Made by a program: the position numbers and the translations under genes
Part shown: in pieces, positions 55,531 to 64,000 of the stretch
Layout of the letters: each line of letters begins with the position of its first letter
Numbering within the stretch: the first letter of the stretch is position 1
The notes under the pieces: generated by a model
What the model was told of the DNA's origin: nothing
Database searches by the model: none
Seen by the model: only the letters and a program-made list of their open reading frames with translations
From: Macrothele yani
Taxonomy: Eukaryota > Arthropoda > Arachnida > Araneae > Macrothelidae
Reading direction: 5' to 3'
DNA: 64,000 nt
NCBI GenBank assembly: GCA_039090855.1
Contig: CM077011.1
Location: forward strand, 41,807,501 to 41,871,500

Positions 55531-56535
55531 AAAACGCGAACAAAGATACAGCAACAAATTTCCACACACAGCTAGAAATTAAAACTAAAAGCAGATTCAT
55601 AGAGTGCAACATGTAATTATTTAGAAGAGAGCCTAGGCATACAAGAGATGAATTTTCCATCCATACTCATCATTTCAAACACGGTGTTAACATTATATTA
55701 TCCACCATCCCTTTACATGTTGCAATTTATTTATTTATTTATTTATTTTTTTTTTTTTTTTGCATCTATCATTGTCCTTCCTTGATCATTAAATGTGAAA
55801 TTTGACATTTTGCATCTGTAATTCAGTTTGGCTTAGGTGTGATACTACAAATACGTTAGTCAAGGTAATCTTTCATCTCCCATGCAATTCACTTTTAAAA
55901 CCATCCAATAATATTTTTCAACTAGAAGTATCCAGATCAGTCCAAATATTTCTAACACTGCCCTGCCTCTGAATCAATCAATTTTTTCCTGACATCCTTC
56001 TGACCACTCTAATTTCAGATGTTTTTAACCTCCAAAACTTCCTTTATTTTGAACTGAGCTCTCACTTCCATTACAGGGAGTAGATCTAATGCACTGTATA
56101 CAGCCAGTTTAGGTTTCTGACAAACTTCTTAGCAAAAATAGTTTTGTATAGCTCATACAAGACTCGCCTTCCCTTGATTCTGCTGCCAATTCCTTGTACC
56201 CTTCTTGATGATTATGTTGCCAAACTTTGTGTCAAGTAGTGACTTATACCCAAATAGAAAACTTACCTATTCTAGTTTTCCCTTAAACACAACGGATTTG
56301 TCTTTGAACCCCTGATCTAAATATCCCAACATTAATTTTGCACCAAATATTTCACAGGTTTGGTTCAACAGACAGACTCCAGTTTTATCATTATTGGCTT
56401 AAAATTTCCGAAGAAAAAACTGCACAAAGCAAATTACCAATACCAAACTATCCACTTCAACAGTTCATATTAACTTAACCACTTTGCCAATAAAAATGTC
56501 AAGACAGCCAAAATACCTACTATTCTCATACCATT
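55531..56535. other. Intronic non-coding interval
   Basis: Within the eEF1B intron. Minus-strand words such as the TCTCATACCATTAAGCAGTA area near 56530 lead into an RTE fragment. Otherwise nothing recognised, apart from an ATTT repeat at about 55725-55745 and poly-T to 55761. Confidence 0.45.
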
Positions 56536-56539
56536 AAGC

Positions 56540-56715
56540 AGTACTTCCTTTCATCCTCATTGTTGCAAGACTTTGTCTTGAGCCAGTCTCCGCTATGTCA
56601 ATCTGGCACGATTTTGAATTTCATCCACCCATCTCCCATATGGTCTTTTCCTGTAACTAGGAATCAAATCTAGTATTTCAATTGTCCAACAATGTTCCAT
56701 TTCTTCTAGCAGTAC
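56540..56715 (-). mobile_element. RTE-type LINE 3' fragment, old
   Basis: The minus-strand reading TIEILDLIPSYRKRPYGRWV followed by DEIQNRARL matches the AEILDWIPRDRKRP...GRWVDEIRKYA segment of the RTE copies at 12 and 28 kb. It is much more diverged and lacks their 3' tail. Confidence 0.75.
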
Positions 56716-56724
56716 ATCCAAATC

Positions 56725-57345
56725 ACTGCTGTGTTGTGTGTTCCAAATGGGTACCTCACCACCTGACGAGAGAACAATTGTTAGCCAGAGTTCAGGTGTG
56801 TCATGAGTGCAAACAAACGATTGCAAAGGATCCAAACTTTTTAAACATGGTAATTAACTGTCGACAGAAATGGGTCCAATAATTCAACCCCCTCATGAAG
56901 CGCGTAACAAGTGTCTGGAAACACACAGGCTCGCCTCCTTCGAAAACAGTCCGCCAAACCACATCAGCTGGGAAGGTGCTGATAATTTTCTTTGATCATA
57001 AAGGTATAGTCTACCAGCATGCAGTTCCTCCACAAATTACTGTCAGTGCAGAGTCCTACATTTCAGTCTTGAAGCATCTGTGATGACACATATCGATTAA
57101 GCGACAAACTGGTGGGCAAGTGGACCCTACAGCATGATAATGCCCACCCACACATGGCTGCCTGTGTTCAACAATTTCTTACAAAATGCAGTATTGAAAT
57201 CATGTCGCAGCCTGTCTACAGTCCTGACCTCACCCAGTGCAATTTCTGGTTGTTTCCTACAATGAAGAAGTTCCGCGGTGCAACATTCAACACAAATGCT
57301 GGCGTTATTCAAGCTGTACAAGGATCACTGCATATCTTCTGAGGG
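56725..57345 (+). pseudogene. Mariner-type transposase fragment
   Basis: Successive frames read SKWVPHHLTREQLLARVQVC, KDPNFLNMVI, MKRVTSVWKHTGSPPSKTVR, QTTSAGKVLIIFFDHKGIVY and GKWTLQHDNAHPHMAACVQQ (second catalytic Asp kept). It continues VYSPDLTQCNFWLFPTMKKF, where Asn replaces the last catalytic Asp, then AGVIQAVQGSLH. The N-terminal DNA-binding part is missing and no terminal repeats were found. It is in the eEF1B intron, opposite in direction to the gene. Confidence 0.82.
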
Positions 57346-57659
57346 AAGATGCTTTGAAAAATAATAACATATTTTGCTGCACCTATATTTCTTCATTCTG
57401 TATGATTTTACTCTGTTTTTATGGAACTGCCATTGTATATGTCATTCTCTGTAGGATATTCAACAATCACAATGTTTCCATCAATGTTGAGAAAATCAAA
57501 GAGCTCTGTGCCTTCTTCAACACTTCCTTTGTCTTCCAGCTGCTGTGTGCCATTTTTCCTTCAATTCTGCAAGGATCATATTGGATTCAGATTCAATTTC
57601 TGCAGTAGCAGTTTTGAATCTGGTTTTCAGAAAACAGTTGTGCACAGTACATGCAGTCA

Positions 57660-58010
57660 TATCATATTCCTAAACTTTTGTCACCTCCAATATGGTGATT
57701 CTCAAATTTAAAATATTGTCTATACATTAGACAATAGGATCTTTTTTCAATAATGCAATTTATTATACCTTGGTCTAATGGCTGAAGTTCTGTAGCTGTA
57801 TTGGCAGGAAGAAAAATAACTATGTTCTTTAACTTGCATTGGGGAGCACAGTCTTGTGGGATGTGCAAGGCAGTTGTCTATAACCAAGGGAATGTTGCGA
57901 CATTGGTTTACTTGTCGTCCCCCTTTCAACAAGACACCAGGTGCTTCACAGAACCAAAAAGTTTCAAGATCAGGAATTAAGGATGCTTTGTTCCCATCTG
58001 CATACTAAAA
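57660..58010 (-). pseudogene. pogo/Tigger-type transposase fragment
   Basis: Minus-strand readings in two frames give ETFWFCEAPGVLLKGGRQ, IPLVIDNCLAHP (DNCxAHP with catalytic Asp) and, after a frameshift near 57865, PQDCAPQCKLKNIVIFLPAN and TATELQPLDQGIINCIIEKR (QPLDQG with catalytic Asp). These are the signature motifs of Tigger/jerky-type DDE transposases. Only the central DDE core is present. Confidence 0.82.
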
Positions 58011-58470
58011 AATTGTAAAGCAAAACTTCTGAAACAAACAAAAATGTAATTTTTAGTAGAAGAAACTGCAGAAATGGATATTCGCAGCATGAAAATTAAT
58101 TTACATGTAAATGTCATTCAAAGTCTAGGTTCTGCAGAAAATTTAGTTAAATAGAAGATTTTGTACACAGACATGTATTTTGAAAAAAAAAAACTACTAA
58201 ATTACTTTGCCTATGAAGATTGAGAGAATTTATTAGTATTCTCTTGGAGCTTAACCTGCATGATTTACATGCTCCTAGTAAATTTGTGTTAACTTCACTT
58301 CTGACAGCAATTCCTTCAAAAGCTAAGCATGATATTTTCTGTAAAAGAATGGGTTCCATTTATCCTAGTCAATCAACACTGCATAAAATGAGAATGACGT
58401 TTGCTAGGAGAAAGAAAAAATACTGTATGGAAGTTTACAAGAAAAAAATATTTAATGAAAACTAACATAC

Positions 58471-58589
58471 CAAGTCGTCAATTGAATCTTGGATAGTTTC
58501 CTGTAGCCAATCAATACTAACTTTGTCATCTTCAACAACACTCACTATTTGTAGTTTTTTAATTCCGTAAGCTAATGGCACAAGTTTAC
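58471..58589 (-). CDS. eEF1B (EF-1 beta/delta) penultimate coding exon
   Basis: Read on the minus strand after the acceptor TTTTTTCAAG (58590 upward), the exon is 119 bp. Two bases complete a codon from the previous exon, then come 39 codons: [39 protein letters not shown]. It ends at the donor GTATGT (58470-58465). This is the core of the guanine-nucleotide-exchange domain ([14 protein letters not shown] and VVEDDKVS), which in animals contacts eEF1A. There are no stops or frame breaks, and splice sites and phase agree with the last exon at 52118-52156. Upstream exons, with the WG.S-type sequence expected before KLVP, were not found up to 64000. Confidence 0.95.
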
Positions 58590-58594
58590 CTTGA

Positions 58595-59010
58595 AAAAAC
58601 AAAACAAAAAAAAACAGGGCAATGAAAACTATACAAGGAACTGAATTGCATAACAGGAGAGTAATAACATGAAAAACAAGTTACATTTAAGCATTTTTTA
58701 ATGAACAGAAATATTATGAAGAATTAGAAAAAATTAGGTAATTTTAACTTCAGCCACAACTATTCCAATGTTAAAAAATAACAAACCGGTAACATAAGCA
58801 CAATCTTTTTTTACAAAGTGCTAAAAACAACCAATCCTCAGGCAAACCACTTCTTCCTCAAAAAACAGTTGAAATTTGTTAGTGAAGTTCCGAGCAAAAT
58901 GCATCTGGGGTGAAGGGAAAAGGACGTTGTGTGTACTAGGTGATTCGCCGAAAGATTAGTTAGTTTTTATATTTCCGAAATTGTATCAACATTATGGCTG
59001 ATTACTTGAA
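58595..59010. other. Intronic non-coding interval upstream of eEF1B exon
   Basis: No coding seen. The A- and T-rich sequence next to the acceptor fits an intron. Confidence 0.5.
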
Positions 59011-59014
59011 ATTT

Positions 59015-59818
59015 AATTGTGAAACCTCGAAAATCTGGTATCCTGAAAACCTGCACTTTTCTGATTTCGTTTTCATGAGAACATTGTGAGAACATCCGAT
59101 GTTTAACCAATAACTGTGGAAATCTCCCGATGTACTGTCTCAACAACACAGCACGACATCATCCGATCTCAGCGTGCGCATTGCCGATAGCCGCCTATGT
59201 GTAACATTGGGAGGTTTCTCAAATTCGTTATCTCCTTGGGTCGCGCTGAACAAACTCGTACCCACGAGGCAATAAATCGGCGTGTACGTTTGAATTTGAA
59301 ATGTGTGACAAACGTGTGATGATGATCTGTGCTCGCTGGTGGTGGTAGTACTATGTGGATTCGATCGTGTAATGACATCTACATCGGCCTTCATGATGCA
59401 TCGGCAGTCTAAAAACCGTAACATCGATATAAATTTACATCATGTTTTCGCGAGGTATAGATACGTCGCCCAGCTAGCAGTTGATCTGGCTTTTTTTCTT
59501 TTTTCAAGTTTTTGCCTAACCATTCGCCCAATGAAATTTTTTTTAAACAGAGATAAATAGTACAAAAAGGTAATCGGCAAAACTTTTTTTCCCCATCGCC
59601 AATTTTTTTTTTTTTTTTTTCAGATTGCGAAGAATGTGATCAGCAGTGCGACCTCTGCTTATTTATAGGGCGTAGATGCGCAAATTTTCTTTAAAGTGAC
59701 CTGATACATGTAAGTATTATACATGATTTACATAACGCCCGATACACAATTTTTGGATAGCTTCAGAAATCTGGCACTCGTCTGGTCCCGTCAATGCCGG
59801 ATTTTCAAGGTTTTACTG
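59015..59818. mobile_element. Tigger-like element, no coding
   Basis: The left end GTGAAACCTCGAAAATCTGG and the inverse of the right end (CAGTAAAACCTTGAAAATCC) match the CAGT-x-x-AACCTCG-x-x-x-ATCCG terminus of Tigger/pogo elements. TA follows the right end (59819-59820). The interior shows no transposase. The left terminus is more diverged. Confidence 0.6.
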
Positions 59819-59820
59819 TA

Positions 59821-60158
59821 TCTGCAATATTCTAAAATACTCTGATTATGGTTTATTAAACCCACCTTTTGAACAATTTGTTGAATTCTAATCTTTGTTT
59901 TAAGCCCGAACTATGAAAAATTCATTTTATTTACTTTACACAAATACATGCGATTGTTCGCAATATTTTGTATAATGTGCCCGGATATGAAGAAGGAAAA
60001 TCAACAAAAGTTCAAGAAATTAGGTAGGCTAACCTAAAATTTGCAACTGCTTTGCAATATTGTGAAATATTTTTCTTTCTGCATCAATGTAAAGCGGTAT
60101 TACAGTCATAAATTTCATACTTTTGCTCTCCTACCTGCAAAAAAAAAAAATCAACAAC
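59821..60158. other. Non-coding interval
   Basis: AT-rich sequence, no gene or repeat recognised. Confidence 0.4.
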
Positions 60159-60215
60159 ACCCCAGTGGCCTAAGCACTGGCTTTTGACCTATCGTCCAAG
60201 ATGGGTTGGAAAAAA
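60159..60215 (+). mobile_element. Possible SINE head remnant
   Basis: CCCCAGTGGCCTAAGCACTG, then GACCTATCGTCCAAGATGGG is loosely like the tRNA-derived head. The body is absent. Weak. Confidence 0.3.
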
Positions 60216-60387
60216 TTGCTTTACATTTTTTACCCCAGTTTGATTGTCATACGACACCTTAAGCAAAAGCCCACCCTCTTTGGCACTAGAATGCCAGGGA
60301 GGAGCAGTAATTGATTGACAGATGGGAACTGCCCTGCTTTCAGTTCAGTCTTTCAACCCCTCGCCTCAACAGAACTGTGCACATTTT

Positions 60388-60528
60388 AAGTTGAGTTGAT
60401 AAACAGTTGAGTTGCAGCAAATTCACTTAATGACAAAATTAAGTTGAGTTGATAAACAGTTAAGTTGCAGCAAATTCGCTTAATGACAAAATTAAGTTGA
60501 GTTGCAGCAAATTCACTTAATGACAAAA
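60388..60528 (+). repeat. Minisatellite, about 53-bp unit, 2.7 copies
   Basis: Units of TAAGTTGAGTTGATAAACAG, TTGAGTTGCAGCAAATTCAC and TTAATGACAAAA repeat at about 60388, 60441 and, with an internal deletion, 60494. Near-identical copies indicate recent duplication. Confidence 0.88.
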
Positions 60529-60585
60529 GGGAGTAGTTACACTTGGCCTCACCTTGTAACGAAAGGCTTAGTATGATGCGTTTTG

Positions 60586-61500
60586 CATACACGAGACTGA
60601 CCAAGGAACAAAAAAGCTGAACTTTTTAATCGGCGAAAAAAATCAGAACATGCGCCAAAAAAGTGTGAATATAAAGCAACACAAGCAAGATGGAATTGTT
60701 CACTGCATTCACCAATATAAAATTACTGAATTCAAAACAAAATAAAAGTGATTTTAAAAGACACTGCTTCAAACATCTCTTTTTTTTTTTTTGTACTTGC
60801 TAGAATATCAGCTCAATTTTCCTCTTATGTTGCTTTCTTTTCAGCAAGTTCCATGGCCATATTTGTCTTTTGTTGACTCTGCAGCTGCACAACAATCTTT
60901 GCTTAGTTTTTCTTTCTGTTGATATAATTATCTTCCTATTTCTTCACCCCTTTATTTTCCCCCCTCACCTTTTATTCCCTCAGATGACAATAATTTATCC
61001 ATCATGCTGAAAGAACTTTCAGCCTATCCATCATGCTGAAAGAACTTTCAGATATCAAAGCTTTCGCTACTTTAGATAAATGGTGTGACTTTCAAAATAT
61101 GAATACTTTTGAACACCATGCACCAATTCTAACAAATTTTCAAACTCTGTCACTAACGTTTTTGGAAAATTTCCACTCCCTTATCAAGCTTAAGTGCAGA
61201 CCTTTATGGGGGAAAGTAATACTTAACAACACAGGGTAGTGAAAACATTGCAGGAAGAAAAAAAAAAAAATGTGACCGGCAGAAATCTTCGCTCTGACAG
61301 ACTTCTGTTTTTGGAAACTTCTTCCTCCATTTTTAGGTTGAAAGTATTTATTTGTGGAATAAAAGAATATTTAAAAACAATAAGAGGCAGGAGGAACATC
61401 GAGAGAAAAAAAAAAAAAAAAGATTACGGGAGAAATCTTTGCTGCATCTAACTTTCATTTTCGAAAGTTTTGTAAGACGGAATCCCGTCGTCAAACGAAA
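60586..61500 (+). repeat. Interspersed repeat, copy 2
   Basis: Matches the segment at 45937-47340 in the same orientation, including the A-rich monomers near 61250 and 61400 (CATTGCAGGAAGAAAAAAAA, ACATCGAGAGAAAA). No protein recognised. Confidence 0.65.
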
Positions 61501-61514
61501 AACACGAACGTATT

Positions 61515-61690
61515 GATGACAGATTGAGGTGGAGAATCGTCGGTAGATTGGAGGCAGGGCAATCGCAGGTTGCTACAGAGCTAAATGTAACGCCCAGTGT
61601 CGTCTGCAATTCGTGAAAACAGTTTAAGGACACCGGATCAATATCGAGAAGGCCTGGGCAAGGTCGTCCAAGAGCCACGACGGCCAAATT
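61515..61690 (+). pseudogene. Tc1-type helix-turn-helix fragment
   Basis: The reading LRWRIVGRLEAGQSQVATEL, then NVTPSVVCN, a stop, and KQFKDTGSISRRPGQGRPRA is the paired helix-turn-helix DNA-binding region of a Tc1 transposase, ending in the GRPR hinge. No catalytic domain follows. The copy lies at the end of the interspersed repeat. Confidence 0.72.
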
Positions 61691-61699
61691 TGACATTCA

Positions 61700-62640
61700 T
61701 CTGGAGGGCGGGCCGAAAATCCGGAGAGTTGGCATGTTTGTACTTGTTTGAATTCTACACATACTTCATTACTGGCACCATGTACTTCAACATCTAACCT
61801 TATCCTTTGGCCTTGTTTTGTTCTAATTGAGTTCAGCTGCTGGTTTCTTTCTTTTGTTGCTTGCCATGTCTGACCAGCATATAACTTGGTTCATTTCCTC
61901 TAATGTTTCACTTCCACTGTGATGTGTTGTAGTTTCCTGTTAAGAAACATCACTATGGCAAAGGCCTACAAGAAACACTGGAAAACAGAAACCACATACC
62001 TCATCTCATGAATAGCCTGGTTAATGAATTGTACATATAGAATACTGGCAACGGGCACTTCAATAACTTTTTACTTTTTGACATACTTTCTTTTGAGGTC
62101 AAATTCCATTATGTCAGAATGCATTGTATGGCAAGGTCTTGATAATGCAATCCATATACCTGGGCTAATAGTCTGAGGTCACTGTGCAAGACAGACTTAG
62201 CTGTTGTCACTTACATGGAAACAAATGTAAGGCAGAAAACCTCAGCCACTTTACACACACATTGAGAGAGGCACATCCTTTCCTGAACACATGCATTTAA
62301 GCATGTTCATAACTATTTATAACAATATAACAGATGTTTGGTATGGTGATTTATCAAATCATGTACCCCTGAAGAGACAATTTTAAATATCCACAGAAAT
62401 TCATATCATATATTCATACAGCATTGCAAATGTCAAATGTCATCTAGCTGCTTAATTATTCATGTGCTCTTTAGACAATCTATATTTTGAGGTTACTCAC
62501 CTTTATTTCCAAAACCTTTCAAGAGGTTTTCGTCTCTACATATTTCCAACGCATATTTTTCTTAGTTACTTCGTGGTTCAAGGCGGCGAAAAAAAACAAC
62601 AACAACAAAAAACAACAACATCTTTTTCAACTTACGTAAA
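61700..62640. other. Non-coding interval
   Basis: No gene recognised. CAACAACAACAAAAAACAAC simple sequence near 62599 precedes the Penelope-like pair. Confidence 0.45.
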
Positions 62641-62643
62641 CTT

Positions 62644-63740
62644 TGTCTTATTCCCGTTCTTCGCCGTTCAGGCGCAGTTGCGCCATCTATCAGATGACCT
62701 AATAGCCTTCTTTTCCCTTCGTACTTATAAATATGTGTTCGATAGCTGATCGTATTTGATTCATGAAACTAATTATCTTATATTCTAACATTTTTTTTTC
62801 TTTCCTTTTCCCATCTGTTCTTCTCTGTGGCTTTCCTTTCTGATCAAATCCTTCCAATGTGTGTTTAAGCTATTAGGATCGTTAATGTTACATAACCTGT
62901 GTCTATTTTTTCAATCAACACTGTCTCCGCCAATCTCAAATGTCTTTCCGTACGGCAATTCTTAATAATTTTTATTTCATCAAACTTTGGGTATTGCTTT
63001 TGTTCAATACAGTACTGGACCAATGCAGTTTTTAAATAATAATAAGCAGATTAAAAATATTGGATCATTTCCGTACATAAAAGGAATTTCAGCTGAAATT
63101 AATAAATTGTGTAATAGGTATAATTTACAATTGGGCAATAAAGTGCACACCATTAAAAATTTTGTAATCAATATGAAAGAAAACAAGAAGTGCCTGGACA
63201 GAGCTGGCGTTTACGAAATTCCTATAAGTAACAATCCCACAGTATCATATATAGGAAGCACTAAAAATAAACTAAAACATCGTTTACAACAGCACCTATG
63301 GAATTGGCAGAAAAAAGAAGCAAAAACTGCATTGGTTCAGTACTGTATTGAACAAAAGCAATACCCAAAGTTTGATGAAATAAAAATTATTAAGAATTGT
63401 CGTACGGAAAGGCATTTGAAATTGGCGGAGACAGTGTTGATTGAAAAAAATAGACACAGGTTTTTGTAATGTTAACGATCCTAATAGCTTAAACACACAT
63501 TGGAAGGATTTGATCAGAAAGGAAAGCTGCAGAGAAGAACAGAGGGGGAAAAGGCAAGAAAAAAAATGTAACAATATAAAAAAAAAATTTGTTAGAATAT
63601 AAGATAATTAGTTTCATGAATCAAATACGATCAGCTATCGAACAGATATTTATAAGTACGAAGGAAAAAAAAAAAGGCTATTAGGTCATCTGATAGATGG
63701 CGCCACTGCGCCTTAATGGTGAAGAACGGGAATGAGACAA
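62644..63740. mobile_element. Head-to-head pair of Penelope-like element 3' ends
   Basis: The left arm (62644-63036) is the inverse of the right arm (63322-63740): TTCCCGTTCTTCGCC, CGCCATCTATCAGATGACCT, CAATCAACACTGTCTCCGCC and AATACAGTACTGGACCAATG all have inverted partners. The plus-strand copy (63037-63740) keeps a GIY-YIG endonuclease reading; the minus-strand copy stops within it. Two 5'-truncated copies joined head to head are typical of Penelope-like retroelements. Confidence 0.78.
63037..63469 (+). CDS. GIY-YIG endonuclease domain of a Penelope-like element
   Basis: An uninterrupted reading of about 145 codons: GSFPYIKGISAEINKLCNRY (linker typical after Penelope RT), then CLDRAGVYEIPI, SYIGSTKNKLKHRLQQHL and AETVLIEKN. 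GVY and YIG, spaced by about 10 residues, followed by an Arg on the next helix and a late Glu, match the GIY-YIG nuclease that cleaves the target DNA in Penelope-like retroelements. The RT domain that should precede it is missing because the copy is 5' truncated. The frame can be read upstream to 62987, but that part belongs to the inverted arm. The stop is TAA at 63467-63469. The intact frame suggests a recent insertion. Confidence 0.82.
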
Positions 63741-64000
63741 TGCAGCGCGAACACTGGACCATTAGCTACGTTTTGTGGGTGGTGACGGGTGGTTCATCTG
63801 TTGCGTCCACTCCTTGAGAATGGCCTGGGCTGAGGCTGAAAGTGCTAGGATAGTATGCTTATTTCTGAGTGGAGAGAGGTCCGTGATTGTCGAGTATAGT
63901 GGTTGTGTCAGGTATTTGGGCTTGTTTTAATTGGGTACTGGTGTGCAATTGTAAATAATTATGGGTTACAATTTTTTTTTAACTTTGACGTTTTAGGAAA
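63741..64000. other. Non-coding end of window
   Basis: Short, more GC-balanced stretch with no recognisable feature. Confidence 0.4.

Noticed and set aside
54290..57345. Host genes inside the eEF1B intron
   Set aside because: The coding similarity is to Tc3-like and mariner transposases with stops and frameshifts, not to host proteins.
58220..58465. 81-codon plus-strand frame next to the eEF1B exon
   Set aside because: It lies in the intron, antisense to eEF1B, has no recognised motif and stops at the splice donor region; most likely chance.

Overview
The window is animal nuclear DNA. It is AT-rich and intron-bearing, with almost no long open reading frames and dense, mostly decayed transposable elements. 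The mix of mariner, several Tc1/Tc3 families, hAT, P, piggyBac, RTE, R1/LOA-like and Penelope-like elements plus an abundant tRNA-derived SINE fits an invertebrate, most likely an arthropod. That assignment is inference. No rRNA, free-standing tRNA, CRISPR, bacterial or plastid signal is present.

Only one confident host gene was found. The last two coding exons of translation elongation factor eEF1B (beta/delta guanine-exchange subunit) lie on the minus strand at 58471-58589 and 52118-52156. A 6.3 kb intron between them is filled with transposons, and the upstream exons are not visible. Two weaker host-like signals are a SWIM zinc-finger exon (8494-8816, minus) and a THAP-like first exon (6789-6875, plus).

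Layout. 1-6683: a P-superfamily element (198-6676, TIR TATAGCGTCT) with a THAP exon, a transposase and a nested mariner. It is preceded by the 3' end of a second, nearly identical element, so the two sit head to tail around a shared 7-bp duplication. 6.9-8.3 kb: SINEs nested in SINEs with clear target-site duplications. 10.2-13.7 kb: a Tc1 element broken by a hAT-like element, itself broken by an RTE LINE and a SINE. 14.9-16.0 kb: a MULE-like foldback element beside a perfect hairpin. 17.0-20.8 kb: a Tc1 element, a 1,282-bp mariner and a palindromic repeat array. 20.8-26.7 kb: hAT-like elements, two MITEs sharing a terminus, and SINEs. 27.0-34.0 kb: R1/LOA-like, RTE, Tc1-like and long-TIR Tc3-like elements. 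35.2-37.8 kb: a piggyBac-type MITE and two SINE families nested in each other. 37.8-41.6 kb: a reverse-transcriptase segment between inverted arms of about 1.5 kb. 43.4-48.5 kb: a large hAT element inserted into degenerate satellite DNA. 52-58.6 kb: the eEF1B exons and their transposon-filled intron. 59-64 kb: Tigger-like, Tc1 and Penelope-like (GIY-YIG) remnants.

The genes do not form a pathway. The main biological content is successive transposon insertions whose relative ages can be read from nesting and target-site duplications. The most unusual structures are the tandem P-element junction, the 1.5-kb-armed RT palindrome and the head-to-head Penelope-like pair.
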